Shown here one piece after another: positions 36,401-45,816 of a DNA stretch of 64,000 bases. The translations under genes and the position numbers were made by a program. Numbering within the stretch: the first letter of the stretch is position 1; every line of letters starts with the position of its first letter. The notes beneath the pieces were generated by a model. The model was not told the origin of the DNA. It searched no databases and was given only the letters and a program-made list of their open reading frames with translations. Location: contig CM057153.1 of assembly GCA_029962745.1 (NCBI GenBank), positions 38,655,667-38,719,666 on the forward strand, in the 5' to 3' direction. Source of the DNA: Echinometra lucunter. Taxonomy: Eukaryota; Echinodermata; Echinoidea; Camarodonta; Echinometridae.

Positions 36401-37793
36401 AATGCATTTTTCATTTTATCTTAGGCCTACTGCTTTTACTTTTTTCAATAACATAACATATGAAGAAGAGACCACCTAGACGCCCGAATATGATGTGGCT
36501 CGATAAATGGGTTGAACCGTCTTTACAGCAAGGGCTTTCATTTTGCGCAACATAACAAAATACAATGAAAAACTGATGTTTCTATATATATGATTTTTTT
36601 TTTAAAACAATTACGAACTTGTATCTTTTATTTCAACTTTCAATCGAGTATTTCACTTTTTAATTGTCAGAAAAAAGTTGAGGCATGACGATTCTTTTAT
36701 ATATTAGGCTTACAATGGAACCCATGCTAGAAAAATATAATTGACAGAAAGAATTTATATGTCGGTTCCTCGGAGCCAAAGAGTATCCAAATCCCCAAAG
36801 TTTCTCAGGATGAGATCCTCCCTTTAAAAACCACAACTTGGAGGTGGATTTCACCGGAATTCTGGGTTGGATTCAACTAAATGGAGAATGAAACCCTCTG
36901 GAAAAATAAATTTTAATGAAAAGAGAGGATAGAGAGAAGCAATTTTTAAAAAGTTTCATAAAAATCGGTTACGAAAAGAGAAAGTTATGAAAGTTTGAAA
37001 AATCTCAATTTACTTTTTAGAAATTTTATGGTGATCGTCAAATTGGCAATGTTGCTTCAAAATGGGAGGTTTAGAAGGACAACTCTCCATATGTTGTATA
37101 CACGAAATTTCATCATCAAAATCGGTTTCGAAAAGAGAAAGTTATGAAAGTTTGAAAAATCTCAATTTACTTTTTAGAAATTTTATGGTGATCGTCAAAT
37201 TGGCAATGTTGCTTCAAAATGGGAGGTTTAGAAGGACAACTCTCCATATGTTGTGTTCACGAAATTTCATATTTTCCCCATTATCTCTCTAGGTAGAGCT
37301 TGTCTCCTTCTTAGCTCAAGATATATCAGGGGATGTATTTGACACAACATATGTCGAGTTCACAAAGAGACAATCAGCATCTTTAGAGATAATGGAGAAA
37401 ATATGAAATTGTGTGTACAAAACATATTGAGAGTTGTCCTTCTAAACCTGCCATTTTGAAGCAACATTGCCAATTTGGCGATCACCATAAAATTTCTAAA
37501 AAGTAAATTGAGATTTTCAAACTTTCATAACTTTCTCATTTCGTAACCGATTTTGATGGGACTTTTTAAAAAATTGCTTCTCTCTATCCTCTCTTTTCAT
37601 TAAAATGGATATTTCCCCGGGATTCATCCTCCTTTAACACGAAGTAATTCCTGAGATGACTCCCATAAGAGTGGATTTCCACTCCACTGCATTAAGTGAG
37701 GGAAGAATCGGATAAGATGGACTTACCGGACTGAGCCTCAACGCTGAGGAGTCCAAAGCCCAGTAGGGCCAGGAGGAACAGAGAACGGAACAT
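1030..37793 (-). CDS. Gene B: secreted Gly/Ser-rich protein built from a microexon array (5' complete, 3' end outside window)
   Basis: The gene reads leftward from a signal-peptide start codon at 37793. Joined by GT-AG sites with consistent phase, it gives a signal peptide, a Ser/Gly microexon, a basic segment, a Cys-bearing region of about 165 residues, and then 47 microexons encoding roughly 340 residues of Gly/Ser. Every internal junction is phase 1, so exons can be gained, lost or skipped without shifting the frame. No stop is reached before the left edge: the last exon seen (1030-1044) ends in phase 1 with a good donor. I do not recognise the family. An extracellular linker, adhesive or matrix role is inferred from the signal peptide and composition only. 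The exon model rests on splice consensus and phase, not on transcripts. Confidence 0.75.
1059..1095. repeat. (AG)n microsatellite
   Basis: About 18 AG units. On the minus strand this is a (CT)n tract lying just upstream of the 15-nt exon acceptor at 1044. Confidence 0.95.
1121..6110. repeat. Left tandem array: five units of about 1.0 kb
   Basis: Units begin near 1121, 2157, 3184, 4075 and 5106 with CCTTCATCTGTGGAACATTT. Each carries one Asn-type microexon, a (GT)n/poly(T) stretch, and one arm of an inverted repeat (CCGACCAACTTTGGGCAT). The third unit is shorter (about 0.9 kb) because the GT/poly(T) stretch is deleted. Divergence is low, pointing to recent amplification. Confidence 0.9.
1327..5331 (-). 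CDS. Gene B left microexon array: five Asn-type exons
   Basis: Five 24-nt, phase 1-1 exons lie at 5308-5331, 4288-4311, 3386-3409, 2355-2378 and 1327-1350. They have acceptor CCTTGCCAG and donor GTTAGT. Four encode GGGSSSNG and the one at 1327 encodes GGGSSSNS. There is one exon per unit of about 1.0 kb, in contrast to two per unit in the central array. The Lys residue is absent. Confidence 0.7.
6050..6232. repeat. Foldback (MITE-like) element at the array junction
   Basis: The left arm GGTAATTATGTGTCCGACCA and the right arm TTGGTTGGACATATAATTAC are inverted copies about 100 bp apart. The left arm recurs in all left-array units, but the right arm is present only here. Confidence 0.7.
6250..21655. 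repeat. Central tandem array: about 15 units of about 0.97 kb
   Basis: Each unit holds one Lys-type and one Ser-type microexon, a short (CAAAA)n tract, and a short palindrome AGGGTTCTT-CTA-AAGAACCCT (sometimes with a longer loop). Unit lengths alternate (about 983/950 bp, or 971/959/983/949), revealing higher-order duplication. Units are most uniform in the middle and diverge toward the right end (19.6-21.6 kb). Confidence 0.9.
6443..21438 (-). CDS. Gene B central microexon array: 16 Lys-type and 16 Ser-type exons in alternation
   Basis: The Lys-type exons (24 nt, encoding GGGSSGKN or GSGSGGKN, donor GTAAGT) start at 20925, 19974, 19021, 18038, 17069, 16102, 15152, 14170, 13220, 12233, 11273, 10305, 9356, 8373, 7414 and 6443 (low coordinates). 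The Ser-type exons (18 nt, GGGSSS, donor GTAATT, acceptor TTGCTAG) start at 21418 (21 nt here, one extra Ala codon), 20478, 19526, 18547, 17579, 16611, 15657, 14679, 13724, 12749, 11786, 10814, 9860, 8882, 7928 and 6956. Each exon is phase 1-1, and the glycine codon is split across each intron. The spliced product would be a 14-residue repeat GGGSSGKN+GGGSSS with one Lys per repeat. Introns are about 430-510 nt. The copy at 12233 has a one-base insertion. Coding is inferred from conserved reading phase plus complete splice sites. Confidence 0.7.
21653..21936. mobile_element. 277-bp insertion in an array unit with 7-bp target duplication
   Basis: The array sequence is interrupted within GTTCTTTAAAATATAAAG. 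CTTTAAA occurs at 21646-21652 and again at 21930-21936, bracketing unrelated sequence. There is no coding capacity, so it is probably a SINE or MITE. Confidence 0.6.
22143..22166 (-). CDS. Gene B microexon GGGSGGKS (edge of central array)
   Basis: A 24-nt, phase 1-1 exon with acceptor CTTTCCAG and donor GTATGT (GTAAGT in its relatives). It is a diverged member of the Lys-containing class at the gene-proximal edge of the field. The interval to the next exon is lengthened by a 277-bp insertion at 21653. Confidence 0.6.
22478..22505 (-). pseudogene. Decayed Gly/Ser microexon (splice sites lost)
   Basis: The core still reads as Gly/Ser/Asn coding sequence (about GSGGSGSNS) and the downstream context matches array introns. 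However, the donor GT has become AT (AGTG|ATTAGT), and no AG acceptor precedes the exon, where the expected CAG has been replaced by CAAAATCG. It is probably a dead array member at the edge of the field, next to an unrelated insertion. Confidence 0.6.
22510..22985. repeat. Unrelated, probably TE-derived sequence at the array edge
   Basis: The array homology ends at about 22510 and is replaced by sequence with repeated GATCG/GCGAT motifs (CTTGCGATCGGCTGCGAT; CGGATCGCAGTCGGATCG). No open frame or splice-competent exon is visible. Confidence 0.4.
23287..23310 (-). CDS. Gene B microexon GGGGGSSS (block copy 1)
   Basis: A 24-nt exon, the counterpart of 26004-26027. The downstream intron runs through TE-derived sequence (about 22510-22980) to the array field. 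Confidence 0.6.
23611..23753. mobile_element. Small inverted-repeat element (copy 1)
   Basis: The termini CTCCCAGT...ACTGGGAG and inner arms TATGCTCGATCTGTAATGAA / TTCATTACAGATCGAGCATA make this a MITE. Relative to copy 2 it has lost about 11 bp in the right arm. Confidence 0.75.
23860..24316 (+). mobile_element. Retroelement 3' end with AATAAA and (GTTCAA)n tail
   Basis: The sequence ends GGAAAATAAAGTTCAAGTTC, with a short hexamer repeat typical of CR1/L2/RTE-like LINE 3' ends. No reverse transcriptase remains. The block duplication carries a copy ending at about 27042. Confidence 0.5.
24541..24564 (-). CDS. Gene B microexon GGGGGSSS (block copy 1)
   Basis: A 24-nt exon with acceptor TTGCTTAG and donor GTAGGG, the counterpart of 27613-27636. 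Confidence 0.6.
25167..25187 (-). CDS. Gene B microexon GGGSSSN (block copy 1)
   Basis: A 21-nt exon matching 28240-28260 in exon sequence and flanks. It is phase 1-1 with donor GTTAGT. Confidence 0.6.
26004..26027 (-). CDS. Gene B microexon GGGGGSSS (block copy 2)
   Basis: A 24-nt exon, identical in sequence and splice sites to 27613-27636. It lies at the distal end of block copy 2. Confidence 0.6.
26326..26478. mobile_element. Small inverted-repeat element (copy 2, complete)
   Basis: It has terminal arms of about 40 bp and an unstructured centre of about 70 bp. It was duplicated with the surrounding block, not inserted independently. Confidence 0.75.
27139..27476 (-). mobile_element. 338-bp retroelement fragment inserted only in block copy 2
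   Basis: ATCATCATT flanks both sides, a possible target-site duplication although it lies in a microsatellite. Read on the minus strand, the element ends in AATAAAACC and a (TTTCAA)n tail. Copy 1 (24381-24420) has the empty site. Confidence 0.7.
27613..27636 (-). CDS. Gene B microexon GGGGGSSS (block copy 2)
   Basis: A 24-nt, phase 1-1 exon with acceptor TTGCTTAG and donor GTAGGG. The same exon sequence occurs at 26004-26027, 24541-24564 and 23287-23310. Confidence 0.6.
28240..28260 (-). CDS. Gene B microexon GGGSSSN (block copy 2)
   Basis: A 21-nt, phase 1-1 exon with acceptor TTACAAG and donor GTTAGT. It is identical to the exon at 25167-25187 in the other copy of the duplicated block. 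Confidence 0.6.
29054..29080 (-). CDS. Gene B exon 7: microexon E-SGGDSGSS
   Basis: A 27-nt, phase 1-1 exon between acceptor ATCTCTAG and donor GTTAGT, single-copy and not part of a duplication. It carries one Glu (from the split codon) and one Asp. Confidence 0.6.
29430..29533. repeat. AATAA/(TAG)n microsatellite cluster
   Basis: AT-rich AATAAATGA repeats are followed by about 11 TAG units at 29501-29533. It is intronic, and may be another retroelement tail. Confidence 0.8.
30128..30154 (-). CDS. Gene B exon 6: microexon N-PGSGSDSS
   Basis: A 27-nt, phase 1-1 exon between acceptor CTCGATAG and donor GTAAGC. It is the first of the downstream Gly/Ser series and is single-copy. The Asp residue makes it slightly acidic, unlike the array exons. 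Confidence 0.65.
30318..30490. repeat. (ATT)n microsatellite
   Basis: About 170 bp of ATT with ATC interruptions, upstream of exon 6 in gene B. The long poly-Ile and poly-Asn open frames here are artefacts of the repeat. Confidence 0.95.
31440..31545 (+). mobile_element. LINE-like 3' tail
   Basis: ATGAAAATAAAATCATTTTC is followed by (ATTGTC)n repeats, the retroelement-terminus style seen elsewhere in the window with different tail repeats. Confidence 0.4.
31651..31986 (-). CDS. Gene B exon 5: globular region, beta-rich
   Basis: This 336-nt exon is phase 1-1 and encodes about 112 residues with three further cysteines (LVCES, TECSV, RTCFV) and alternating hydrophobic segments typical of beta strands (PFIIKGRPTPIVITISP, RFLIIHKVD). 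The acceptor TTCTTGTAG is good. The donor is read as CAAA|GTAATT, non-consensus at +5. I chose it because it alone gives the phase 1 needed by the next exon. The frame runs into a stop three codons later if unspliced, so a short terminating isoform is also conceivable. Family unknown. Confidence 0.65.
32270..32405 (+). mobile_element. LINE-like 3' tail
   Basis: CTGACGAATAAAATCAATCA continues into (ATCA)n. No coding part is recognisable. The remainder of 32000-33450 is ordinary intron. Confidence 0.4.
33454..33618 (-). CDS. Gene B exon 4: Cys-rich part of globular region
   Basis: This 165-nt exon is phase 1-1, with acceptor TCTTTACAG and donor GTACGT. It encodes 55 residues with five cysteines (in the contexts INCEG, PPCDL, DFCEL, SFCPG, AKCYH), consistent with a disulfide-bonded extracellular fold. 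Just downstream of the donor, a stretch of about 25 bp is present twice in direct tandem (about 33403-33452). I do not recognise the domain. Confidence 0.65.
34278..34325 (-). CDS. Gene B exon 3: short basic segment
   Basis: This 48-nt, phase 1-1 exon encodes GERQWGRRTIANQNRN. The donor is GTAAGT, but the acceptor (AAACAAG) has a weak pyrimidine tract, so it is the least certain upstream exon. Skipping it would leave the frame intact. The GRR motif could be a protease processing site, which is a guess. No family is recognised. Confidence 0.5.
34551..34780. mobile_element. Short element with GGCCGTGC termini and internal G/C runs
   Basis: It starts ATGGCCGTGCGCACATGGGG and ends CTGTGCACGGCC. 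The ends are imperfect inverted repeats, with GGGGG...CCCCC runs just inside. It resembles the element at 52398-52676. Confidence 0.55.
35101..35546. mobile_element. 446-bp foldback element
   Basis: The arms GGCCATCCCTGCCATTAACG and CGTTAATGGCAGGTATGGCC are inverted, and much of the interior (repeated ACGTAAG and ATACGTATGCT-like words) is also palindromic. GTTTATT is found beside both ends, a possible target duplication. It is in a gene B intron. Confidence 0.8.
36073..36099 (-). CDS. Gene B exon 2: 27-nt Ser/Gly microexon
   Basis: The acceptor ...TGTAG and donor GTGAGT bracket 27 nt, phase 1-1, encoding G-SSSSGSSS. It lies upstream of the globular exons, so Ser/Gly microexons occur on both sides of the Cys-bearing region. 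It carries a run of AGC/AGT codons and could itself have arisen from a trinucleotide repeat. Confidence 0.65.
36878..37636. mobile_element. Foldback element, family F1 (copy 1)
   Basis: The ends are GGAGAATGAAACCCTCTGG and CCGGGATTCATCCTCC. The left arm carries an internal tandem duplication (37020-37130 and 37155-37270) that the right arm lacks. It lies in intron 1 of gene B, about 90 bp from the signal-peptide exon donor. Confidence 0.8.
37727..37793 (-). CDS. Gene B exon 1: signal peptide
   Basis: This exon contains ATG plus 22 codons and one extra base before a strong donor (GTAAGT). The peptide MFRSLFLLALLGFG...SVEA-QS has a basic residue at position 3, a Leu/Phe/Gly hydrophobic core and small residues before a likely signal peptidase cut after SVEA. 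The start context has A at -3. It ends in phase 1, the phase used by all following junctions of the gene. No convincing TATA box was found in the few hundred bases upstream. A 5'UTR intron is possible, since an acceptor-like CCTTTAG lies about 60 bases upstream of the ATG. Confidence 0.85.
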
Positions 37794-40052
37794 CGTCAAA
37801 CTTCAAGTTCAGGTTCACAAGTTGAGTAGGCTTCAACGGTTGCTGTCGAAATCTAAAGGAAAGAGTGACATGAAAGATGAATCATGTGTAGGCCTCGCAA
37901 AGTATCTTCAAATAAACGTTCATGCTAAAACTAAAGATAAAAAATTAACCAGAAAGAGCCAGGAAGAGTGCCAGAAAAATGGACCCAGAGCCGTTGAGAA
38001 CATCACAATTCCTGAACGTTCAACAGACAACAGAAGGAATACCTAAAGCGATAGCGAAAGTTACTTCATACATACTTTTGATAAGAAAATGACAAATCTA
38101 TGTGGGCCATAAACTTTGCAAAACTTCATGAATAAGTTGTGATGACTTTTAGTATGTGACCCTCTACCTGATTTTCCTTTTCTCGTCACACAAGTCAACC
38201 TGACCAGTGTTGCCTATTAGTGCTGAACTGGATGAACAAAACTAAACTAATGTTTGAAGGTCATAGAAATGCAAGAGGGGTAGAGCATGCTTTCAGCCCA
38301 TCAGACTTTAGATGATAACCAGAGATCTAGAGCTATTAGGATTTATCCTTGTCCCCGACCCCCCGAAGAATATTTTCTATCTACAGTACATAAGAGGTAG
38401 ATAAGATTTCAACTTACCCCTTACAAGGTCCAGAACAGTTATGACAAGAAAGTCGCTGCTGCTGAATTAACAGTTTCATTACATGCGCACGCGATAAGTC
38501 GCGTTCATTTTCGCACAAGGGGGTGCATCCTGAAACAATGGGTACTGAAAATTGTTGAAAATTTAATGTACCGTACCTGCAATTACAAAATATAGGAAAT
38601 AACGACTTTACTTGGATTCATTAATCAATATAAATGTTTTGGGGGAAAAAAGGAACTGGGCAGGGAGTGTAGTGAAGAGAGCAGATTTAAAGGATGCAAA
38701 AACACCCCTTTTTGATCTTTGGGGAGTCTAATTCTGATATGACATATGATGTCTGTTTTTCTCTGTCTAATTGCAACAGATGTTATCAAACGCAGCTTTT
38801 TTTCATATCCAACACTGTACAATACAATATTTATTGAAGACAGTACATCCGGCGTTTATTTTCTTAAAAACAACGCCAGAAAAACAAATACGTGTATGGT
38901 AATTGATATTGTTAAAATTCCCTAGATTTATTGATTTCTCAAATACCATAGAATGATGATGCGTTTCGCTTTGATTTTTTTCACACTTTTTTCACCAGGG
39001 GACCGTGTGAACAAAAATGCCCATTGTTGTGTTAACCCGTGACTGAAATTGCTTTCCCCCCTTGATTTAATACAGAAGGCACCCGGTTTCAGTAGCCAAT
39101 CGGTTAAATATTCACAATTTGCGCAGGCTTTTGATAAACCTACATCTGCAGGCCATTCGTTGTCTTCAACCTTGCCCTTATCTGCTTATTGCCTTTGCGG
39201 ATTATTCTAAGTATTTTCTTCTTAAATTGCAAGCATCCACTCAGGCACTGTAATAAAGTTTTGAAAAAACTGAAAATTTCTGTTTTAATCAGATAAAGGA
39301 AAAGGAAATAAACAGTGAGTGTGAATTATTTGGGCATCATAAACAGATACATGTAAGACACGGGATTATTTTCACTATCTTTCAAAAGGTATCTCCGCGT
39401 GAGAGAGGAAGAAATGTCTTTGTTAGCATATCTTTTATTCTGCAGATTTACTAGATTTGATCGAGTATTTGAAAACACCACCGACTGAAAAAAAAAAATT
39501 GTCAAATATGATACATGGCAAAAATCCTTTGCCCGTATTCTTGAAAGCGACCAAAGCCTTGAAAAAAATTCCTACAATGAATTATGGAAAACCAAACATC
39601 TATACCCGCAAGTTCAGTATCATTGTGTATGGATGACTGTATCACAGAAGTTATTGAACAAAATGATGTCGAAAAATCACCGGCGTAAACTAGTTTCGAG
39701 GAGTTGGGGATGATCGAAACATTTTGCCGAAATTTCTTGCTCACACTCGAATATATACATACCCCCTCACATACTATTTCTTTTTTGCAATAAAAGAAGT
39801 CTTATTTTGTCATCAAAATACACTCTAGGCCCCTAAGATATTCAAATGGTATATTTGGTCACCTCACTACGAAATACCTCGCTGTTCCAATTTGCTGTCC
39901 AAGCCACCCTCTTATTACAAGCGAGAGAACAAGGAAGGAAAAACACACTCTTTCAATGATAAAGTGTCGTTTCGTCATCAAAATACACCATACGTCTGTT
40001 GTTCGGTCAGCTCCCTTGCATGCCCAATTCGTTTGCCTTCCCAAATAATCCT

Positions 40053-40656
40053 TTAAAGGAGAATGAAACCCTGGGGGAAAATCAGTTTTAATGAAAAGAG
40101 AGGATAGAGAGAAGCAATATTTTTTTGAAAGTTCCATCAAAATTGGTTTCAGAACGAGAAAGTTATGAAAGTTTGAAAAAGGCTCACTTTACTTTCTTTA
40201 GGGATCCACAAATTGGCAATGTTGCTTCAAATGGCAGGTTCAGAAGGACAACCCTCCATATGTTTCATACACAAAATTCCATATTCTCCCCATTATATCT
40301 CAAGGTGCAGCCTGTCTCCTTCTCAGCTCAAGATTATGTCATGGGAAATTGTATTTGGCACAACATAATGTTCAGCAGTGTTCACTTCACATAGAGACAA
40401 GCATGCATCTTTAGAGATAATGGAGAAAATATGATATTTTGTGTACAAAACATATTGAGAGTTGTCCTTCTAAACCTGCCATTTTGAAGGAACATTGCAA
40501 ATTTGAGGATCGCCATAAAAAATCAATTGAGATTTTTCAAACTTTCTTGACTTTCTCATTTTATAACCGATTTTGATATCTTTTTAAAAACAGTTTCTCT
40601 CTATCCTCTCTTTTCATTAAAAATGGATATTACCCCAGAGTTTCATTCTCCTTTAA
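40053..40656. mobile_element. Foldback element, family F1 (copy 2)
   Basis: The termini TTAAAGGAGAATGAAACCCT and GAGTTTCATTCTCCTTTAA show the family consensus. The arms contain GAAAAGAGAGGATAGAGAGA as in copy 1. This copy is shorter, without the internal duplication. Confidence 0.8.
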
Positions 40657-43600
40657 CTAGATATGAGTGAGTGCAGCGAGCGAGGAAAAAATATACAAAA
40701 TGCAATAGATTATTTCATAATTTACACCTCCCTGCAAAAATTCGAGGATAGTCAGACACCTCGCTGGGAAAATATTATGATATTTGGGCATCTGGTGCTG
40801 GAATAAGAGCGATTGCTGATCGAAAACATCTTGTTTCTAGATTATAATGGCCGAGCAAAAAAAAAAAAAAATTTTAAATACTGGGAACAGGTTCAAGTGT
40901 ATTGCTACTCCCTTCTCGTGATTTTAGTAACGTGCACTATTTATCGGCATCTTCCGTTCTCACAGAGTTTATGATAGGAATAGGCGAATGGTCACAGGCC
41001 GTTATCTCCTGAAAATTCATCTATTTTAGGTCACTTTGCCGCTCGAATCCTTGCAGTTTAACCCATATTTTCTGAGTAGAAGAATAGCATAAACATTGGA
41101 TAGAGAGACAAGATGCAAACCCACTTTCTTAAGAATAGTACTATAACCGGCAATGGTAAGATACTGAAAATGCGAGCCAGCGAAGGGAGCGAGCGCTTCC
41201 TGGTTAGTCCTTTATTTTCATTCCTCTATTGGGCCATGGCCCCCTTGTGCCCCCTGTCTACATGGTCTATGCCAGCTGATGTGGGAGGGTTGATTACAAT
41301 ATTATTTCTTCTCTAAAAAGTGGGGGTATATTTGTACACGACCCCCCCCCCCTCGGAAAAAGTGTGTGGGGGGGTATATATAGCGCCATTCCCGGGATTT
41401 ACGCCAATGATAAAAATTATTGGGGATGGAAATAAAAAATGAGACAGTAATTTCTTACTGATTTTCTTTTTTTAATATTCCATTGGGGTTTAAAGCTGAC
41501 CTTAGATTAGAATAGGGCATTTATTTGATACATGTGGACAGCATACTAGAGAGAGTTTGGCCAATGTATATCTTATGCACAAGATTCCAAAGTTCCAAGT
41601 GTCGATACAGTACGTTGTGTATGTTATGAATGCGAATAGGTGCACTTACCGTATGTATCTTTACTGCTACCCGAACACAAAAAGTTTGTGCGTTCAAGCA
41701 ACTTTTCAGCATGTTTTCGTCCATTTAATTTTTTTTTTCTTTTTTACTTTTTTCTCTTATGGAAAGGCAATGATCATGATAAAGTTGCTTTGAGTCTTTA
41801 ATCTTGAATCTTGGATCTACTTGAACAAGCTGATCTAAATTATAAGCAAAACCTGCTGAACATGCCCACTCCAAACCAGCGATTTCTACACTTTCGGTAT
41901 ATAAAGGTCACATTCAAATCAAAGAGTAAATAACATACACGTTTCAAATTTTTCCAATATCTAATGACACCTCTCCTTGTATTTGTTTCAATTGTACCGA
42001 CAAACTAGAAATAAAAATACAAAAGAATCACCAGATGTCAAACGTGTCAACTATAGGGCGAGAGAACCAGTTCTCTGTAAAGTTCAATGACAAAATTTTG
42101 CTTTTCAGCATCATTATCCTTTATTTATTAAGCTTTTGTCGCATTTTATCGCTTGAAAAAAATCTAACAGGAACTGACTCGTAAAACACGATGTTGTGGA
42201 AAGAGAAGAAGACGAGAATATTTGTAAGATTACTACTGTTGCTGAAAGACTGAAAAATAATACTTCTTCTGGGTTGGGCATGGTAGATACAAAAGTTATC
42301 ACGAAGCTTATTCAATTTGTATGTAAATCTCTATGCAATTAAAAAAATCCAGGCATTTTCACCTCCATGTTTCCTATCGATATCAATTTCCATTCACATC
42401 GAACTCGATCTACTAACGAATTTTACTTCCCCAAAATTCGAATATCCTATGCAAATTCCACTCTGTTTCTTCAGCGGCTCTATAAGCTGTGGAATTCTTT
42501 AATAAAAGAAGAAAAAAAAAACTCAGTGTAGATACATTCTGTTAAACGTGATCTTAAAACTACCTAGATACGGAAATAGCTAAGCTATATAGAGATAAGT
42601 TACATTTCGTTAACTTCCGTGTATATTGTCTGAATATCACATTTATATGCTTATGCGCATTGCTGTGTTTATGTTGTTAGTGTATTTAATTTTCTATCTT
42701 TGCTTTATGGATTTAGATATAAAATCTATCATTGTTGACATGGTTAACCAATACATTTGTCAATAGTTTCAACTTTCAGCTATCACGCATACAAGTCTGC
42801 TTTCTGTCTTCTTGTTGACTCCGGCCTCCAGTGATATATTTTTTTCCCCTATTCATATACATTTGTGAAAATAAAAATGAACTGAACTGAACAAGCAACA
42901 ACAGCTATACCGGTAACCAAAGACGCGGACATGTCGTCGGCCTTCCTTCAACTTTTGTTAGGATCAACTAACTGACTAATCCGAATCTGTCGGTCTCATG
43001 GACTATCAGCCTCGTTGGCCGTTGGACTATCCTCATTGGATGTTTTCCTGGAATAGAAACTATATTTTTTAAAATCCCTTAAGTCAGAGGTGACTGGCGG
43101 TGGAGAGCTTGAAGAGTCCCCCCCCCCCCCCCCCCAGCTGCGGGGTAAGTTGATGTGAGGGCTGATCAATTTGGGGTCTTTGGGCAGGCGGCGCCGGCCG
43201 GGTACAATTCGCATTCCCATTGCAATTGTGCAGATCCAGCCCTCCTCCGAATGTAGTATGCAGTAATTTGTAGCAGCTCAACGCTTTTCGTGTTAAAGAT
43301 GTGTATGAAGACCAAACAAGGGAATTTTGCTTCGAAAAATACTATTTGATAACTCTATGAGACCCTTTTATGGGTACCACATAAAGATGATCAACTTTAT
43401 AACCCCCCCCCCCCCCCCCCCCCCCGGCCTGCACTCAGTTTTGACAGGATGATATTGCATCATATTTTTTCAGCCCAAATATTATGAGCCTGCTCCAGAC
43501 ATAAATTATTTAGAAATTTGTATGTATTCCCTCTGCGTTCTTTCAACGCTTGAATATCAAAGAAATAAATCAATCAGTGGTATTGATTACTTGCCCGAAT

Positions 43601-44236
43601 CGACCATCTTTGTGTGAGATAATCAAACAATTTAGGGCGTTTCAGGGAAAAAAATCCTTTGACCTTGTGAATTGTATACACCCTGGTGTAGGCACGATCT
43701 CTATTTTATGGATTTTTATACGGGTCGGTGTTGGTGAAACGGAGGGCCCATTCCAACAGACTCAAGAGTTTGACCTTTAATGTGACTCCCCAATATGATT
43801 AACACTATCAAAACACTTGTACAAATTTACATATTCTACATGTTCTATATGCCTAATTCCGATTTAAAAAATGAATTACCATTTTATGATTAAGTAAGCT
43901 TCTAGTGGTTAGAGCGCAAACTTCTAATGCTATTCAGTTACCACAAGTTTTAATACCCCCCCCCCCAAAAAAAAAAAAAACTCAGTAAACTCAAGTATCG
44001 ATGATTTTCGACCATTCTAACAGGTTTTTAACATGTTTATTATACTTTGAAAAAACCCTTTTCGTTAAGCTGGTGTGATTCGAGGTGCATTTTAGACCTG
44101 CTCCTGAGGAGGCACTCGTCGTTGGGGCAGTCGGTCTTCCTGAATGGACATGATGGAAGGGGTTTGGAAAAGGCCGTTAGGATAAATGCGGAGGATCATT
44201 TCATCTTATTTTAACTTTACCTTTCCCTTTTCTTTC

Positions 44237-44238
44237 TC

Positions 44239-44279
<41 letters not shown>

Positions 44280-44287
44280 GTCTGTCT
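44237..44287. repeat. (TGTC)n and (CT)n microsatellite
   Basis: Compound TCTG/TCTC repeats in intergenic DNA. Confidence 0.9.
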
Positions 44288-45524
44288 TTTCTTTTATTCA
44301 GAAAATTGCTGACTGCATGGGTCGAAATGAAAGAAGCTGGGTTCTCAGATTTTTTTCCTTCTTCTCCTTTCTGTCTTTCTCGCTGATTGTCTAATAACAT
44401 ACGCAGGTGCTCCGCATCAGCCCTAAAGTTGCGACAGGGTAATACAAACATTTTTTGACAGCTGTGGAAATTTTATATATTTATTTATTTTCAGTTTTAT
44501 TGACACAGGGTAGCATTGTCAGTTACAGAACTACTTCCCACTGCCGCCCTGTCTGCATGATTATACAATGAGTAAATAATCGAATGAAAAATTACCGTAA
44601 ATTGATATATTGTAAATAATCATTAGCGCAGAAATAACCTATTTCATAATCTAGCGGAATAAGGAGCAGTTGAAAACATTTTTTTAAAAACAATTTAAAC
44701 AATAGAACATTAGAAAAACAAAAAGCTGATCAAAATTTTAAAAATGGATATAATTAAAAGTAATCTTGAACTTATATGATTGTTTAAACCGAACATTGAA
44801 GCGAGTCATTTAGACATAATTATTTACTAATTAACATTATGTTTTGGATTGACTATCAAAACGATTGGAATATGGGTTTTCTCCGATAGTGTGATTGAAG
44901 GAAGATGAATGACAAGCTTTAGAGTTCACGAAACAGACCTTTTCGATTTCATGAGCGTTCTTGTCACTTTTCACATGTTTCAACCACCGACAAGACCGAT
45001 CTGGAAGTCTCCAAAGGCCGAATTGATCTCATTTGATTCCTTGCCATGCTTGTCACGTTTCATATAGGATTCATAAGATCGACAGCTGATGGCCACACAG
45101 CCAGAAAGACCGACATAGTCTTTACTTCCAATTTTAATCCTATCAATTTCTTTTCTCTCTTTTCCATTTGTCTTTTTGCACGTCATATACGGTATATCAA
45201 TCCTTTTCTTCTCTCATATTTTCCATTTTCCGTTTTCATTTAATTTCTAAAATCTTTCAAGTTCTATTTCGTCCCCTGACACTCCTTTCTTTCTTTTTTT
45301 TTTAAATTCTTCTTTTTCTTTCATTTCATTATGTACATCTTGTTTTATCTTTATCTTGAACTTGAACTTGAACTTGAAGTGTATTATCCAGTAACAAAAT
45401 ATTGTTTTATCGGTGTCATGGGGCTAGCGATCTCGTGGACCTTTTACAACTTCAGTCTCGTGAGGTATCTGTTTGCTATACTATAGGATGGCTCAGAGCT
45501 TCAGGTTTTGCTTCTCTTTATTAT

Positions 45525-45526
45525 CC

Positions 45527-45591
<65 letters not shown>
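45525..45591. repeat. Poly(C) followed by (CT)27
   Basis: About 13 C followed by about 54 bp of CT, in intergenic DNA. Confidence 0.95.
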
Positions 45592-45595
<4 letters not shown>

Positions 45596-45642
45596 GCATG
45601 GTGAAATATTTTTCTATTTGGGCAAAATATTGATCATATATT

Positions 45643-45816
45643 CCGGAAAAGAGTCCGTTGGTGCCCCACTCCGTTACGGGTCAAAAAATGACCCAGAATG
45701 AGGTAAAAATGACCCAGAATAAGGTCAAATGTGACCCCAAAACGAGTCTTCATGACCTTATTCTGGACTATTTTTTGAACCGGAACGGAGTGTGGCCCCA
45801 ACGAAATCATTTCCGG
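45643..45816. mobile_element. 174-bp inverted-repeat element
   Basis: CCGGAAAAGAGTCCGTTGG at the left and CCAACGAAATCATTTCCGG at the right are inverted. Inside is a repeated AATGACCCAGAATRAGGT motif. It is non-coding. Confidence 0.75.

Noticed and set aside
37822..38046. Plus-strand frame of 74 codons next to the gene B start
   Set aside because: It is antisense to the probable 5' flank or UTR of gene B, is rich in Lys, Arg, Glu and Ser without domain features, and has no other supporting exon.
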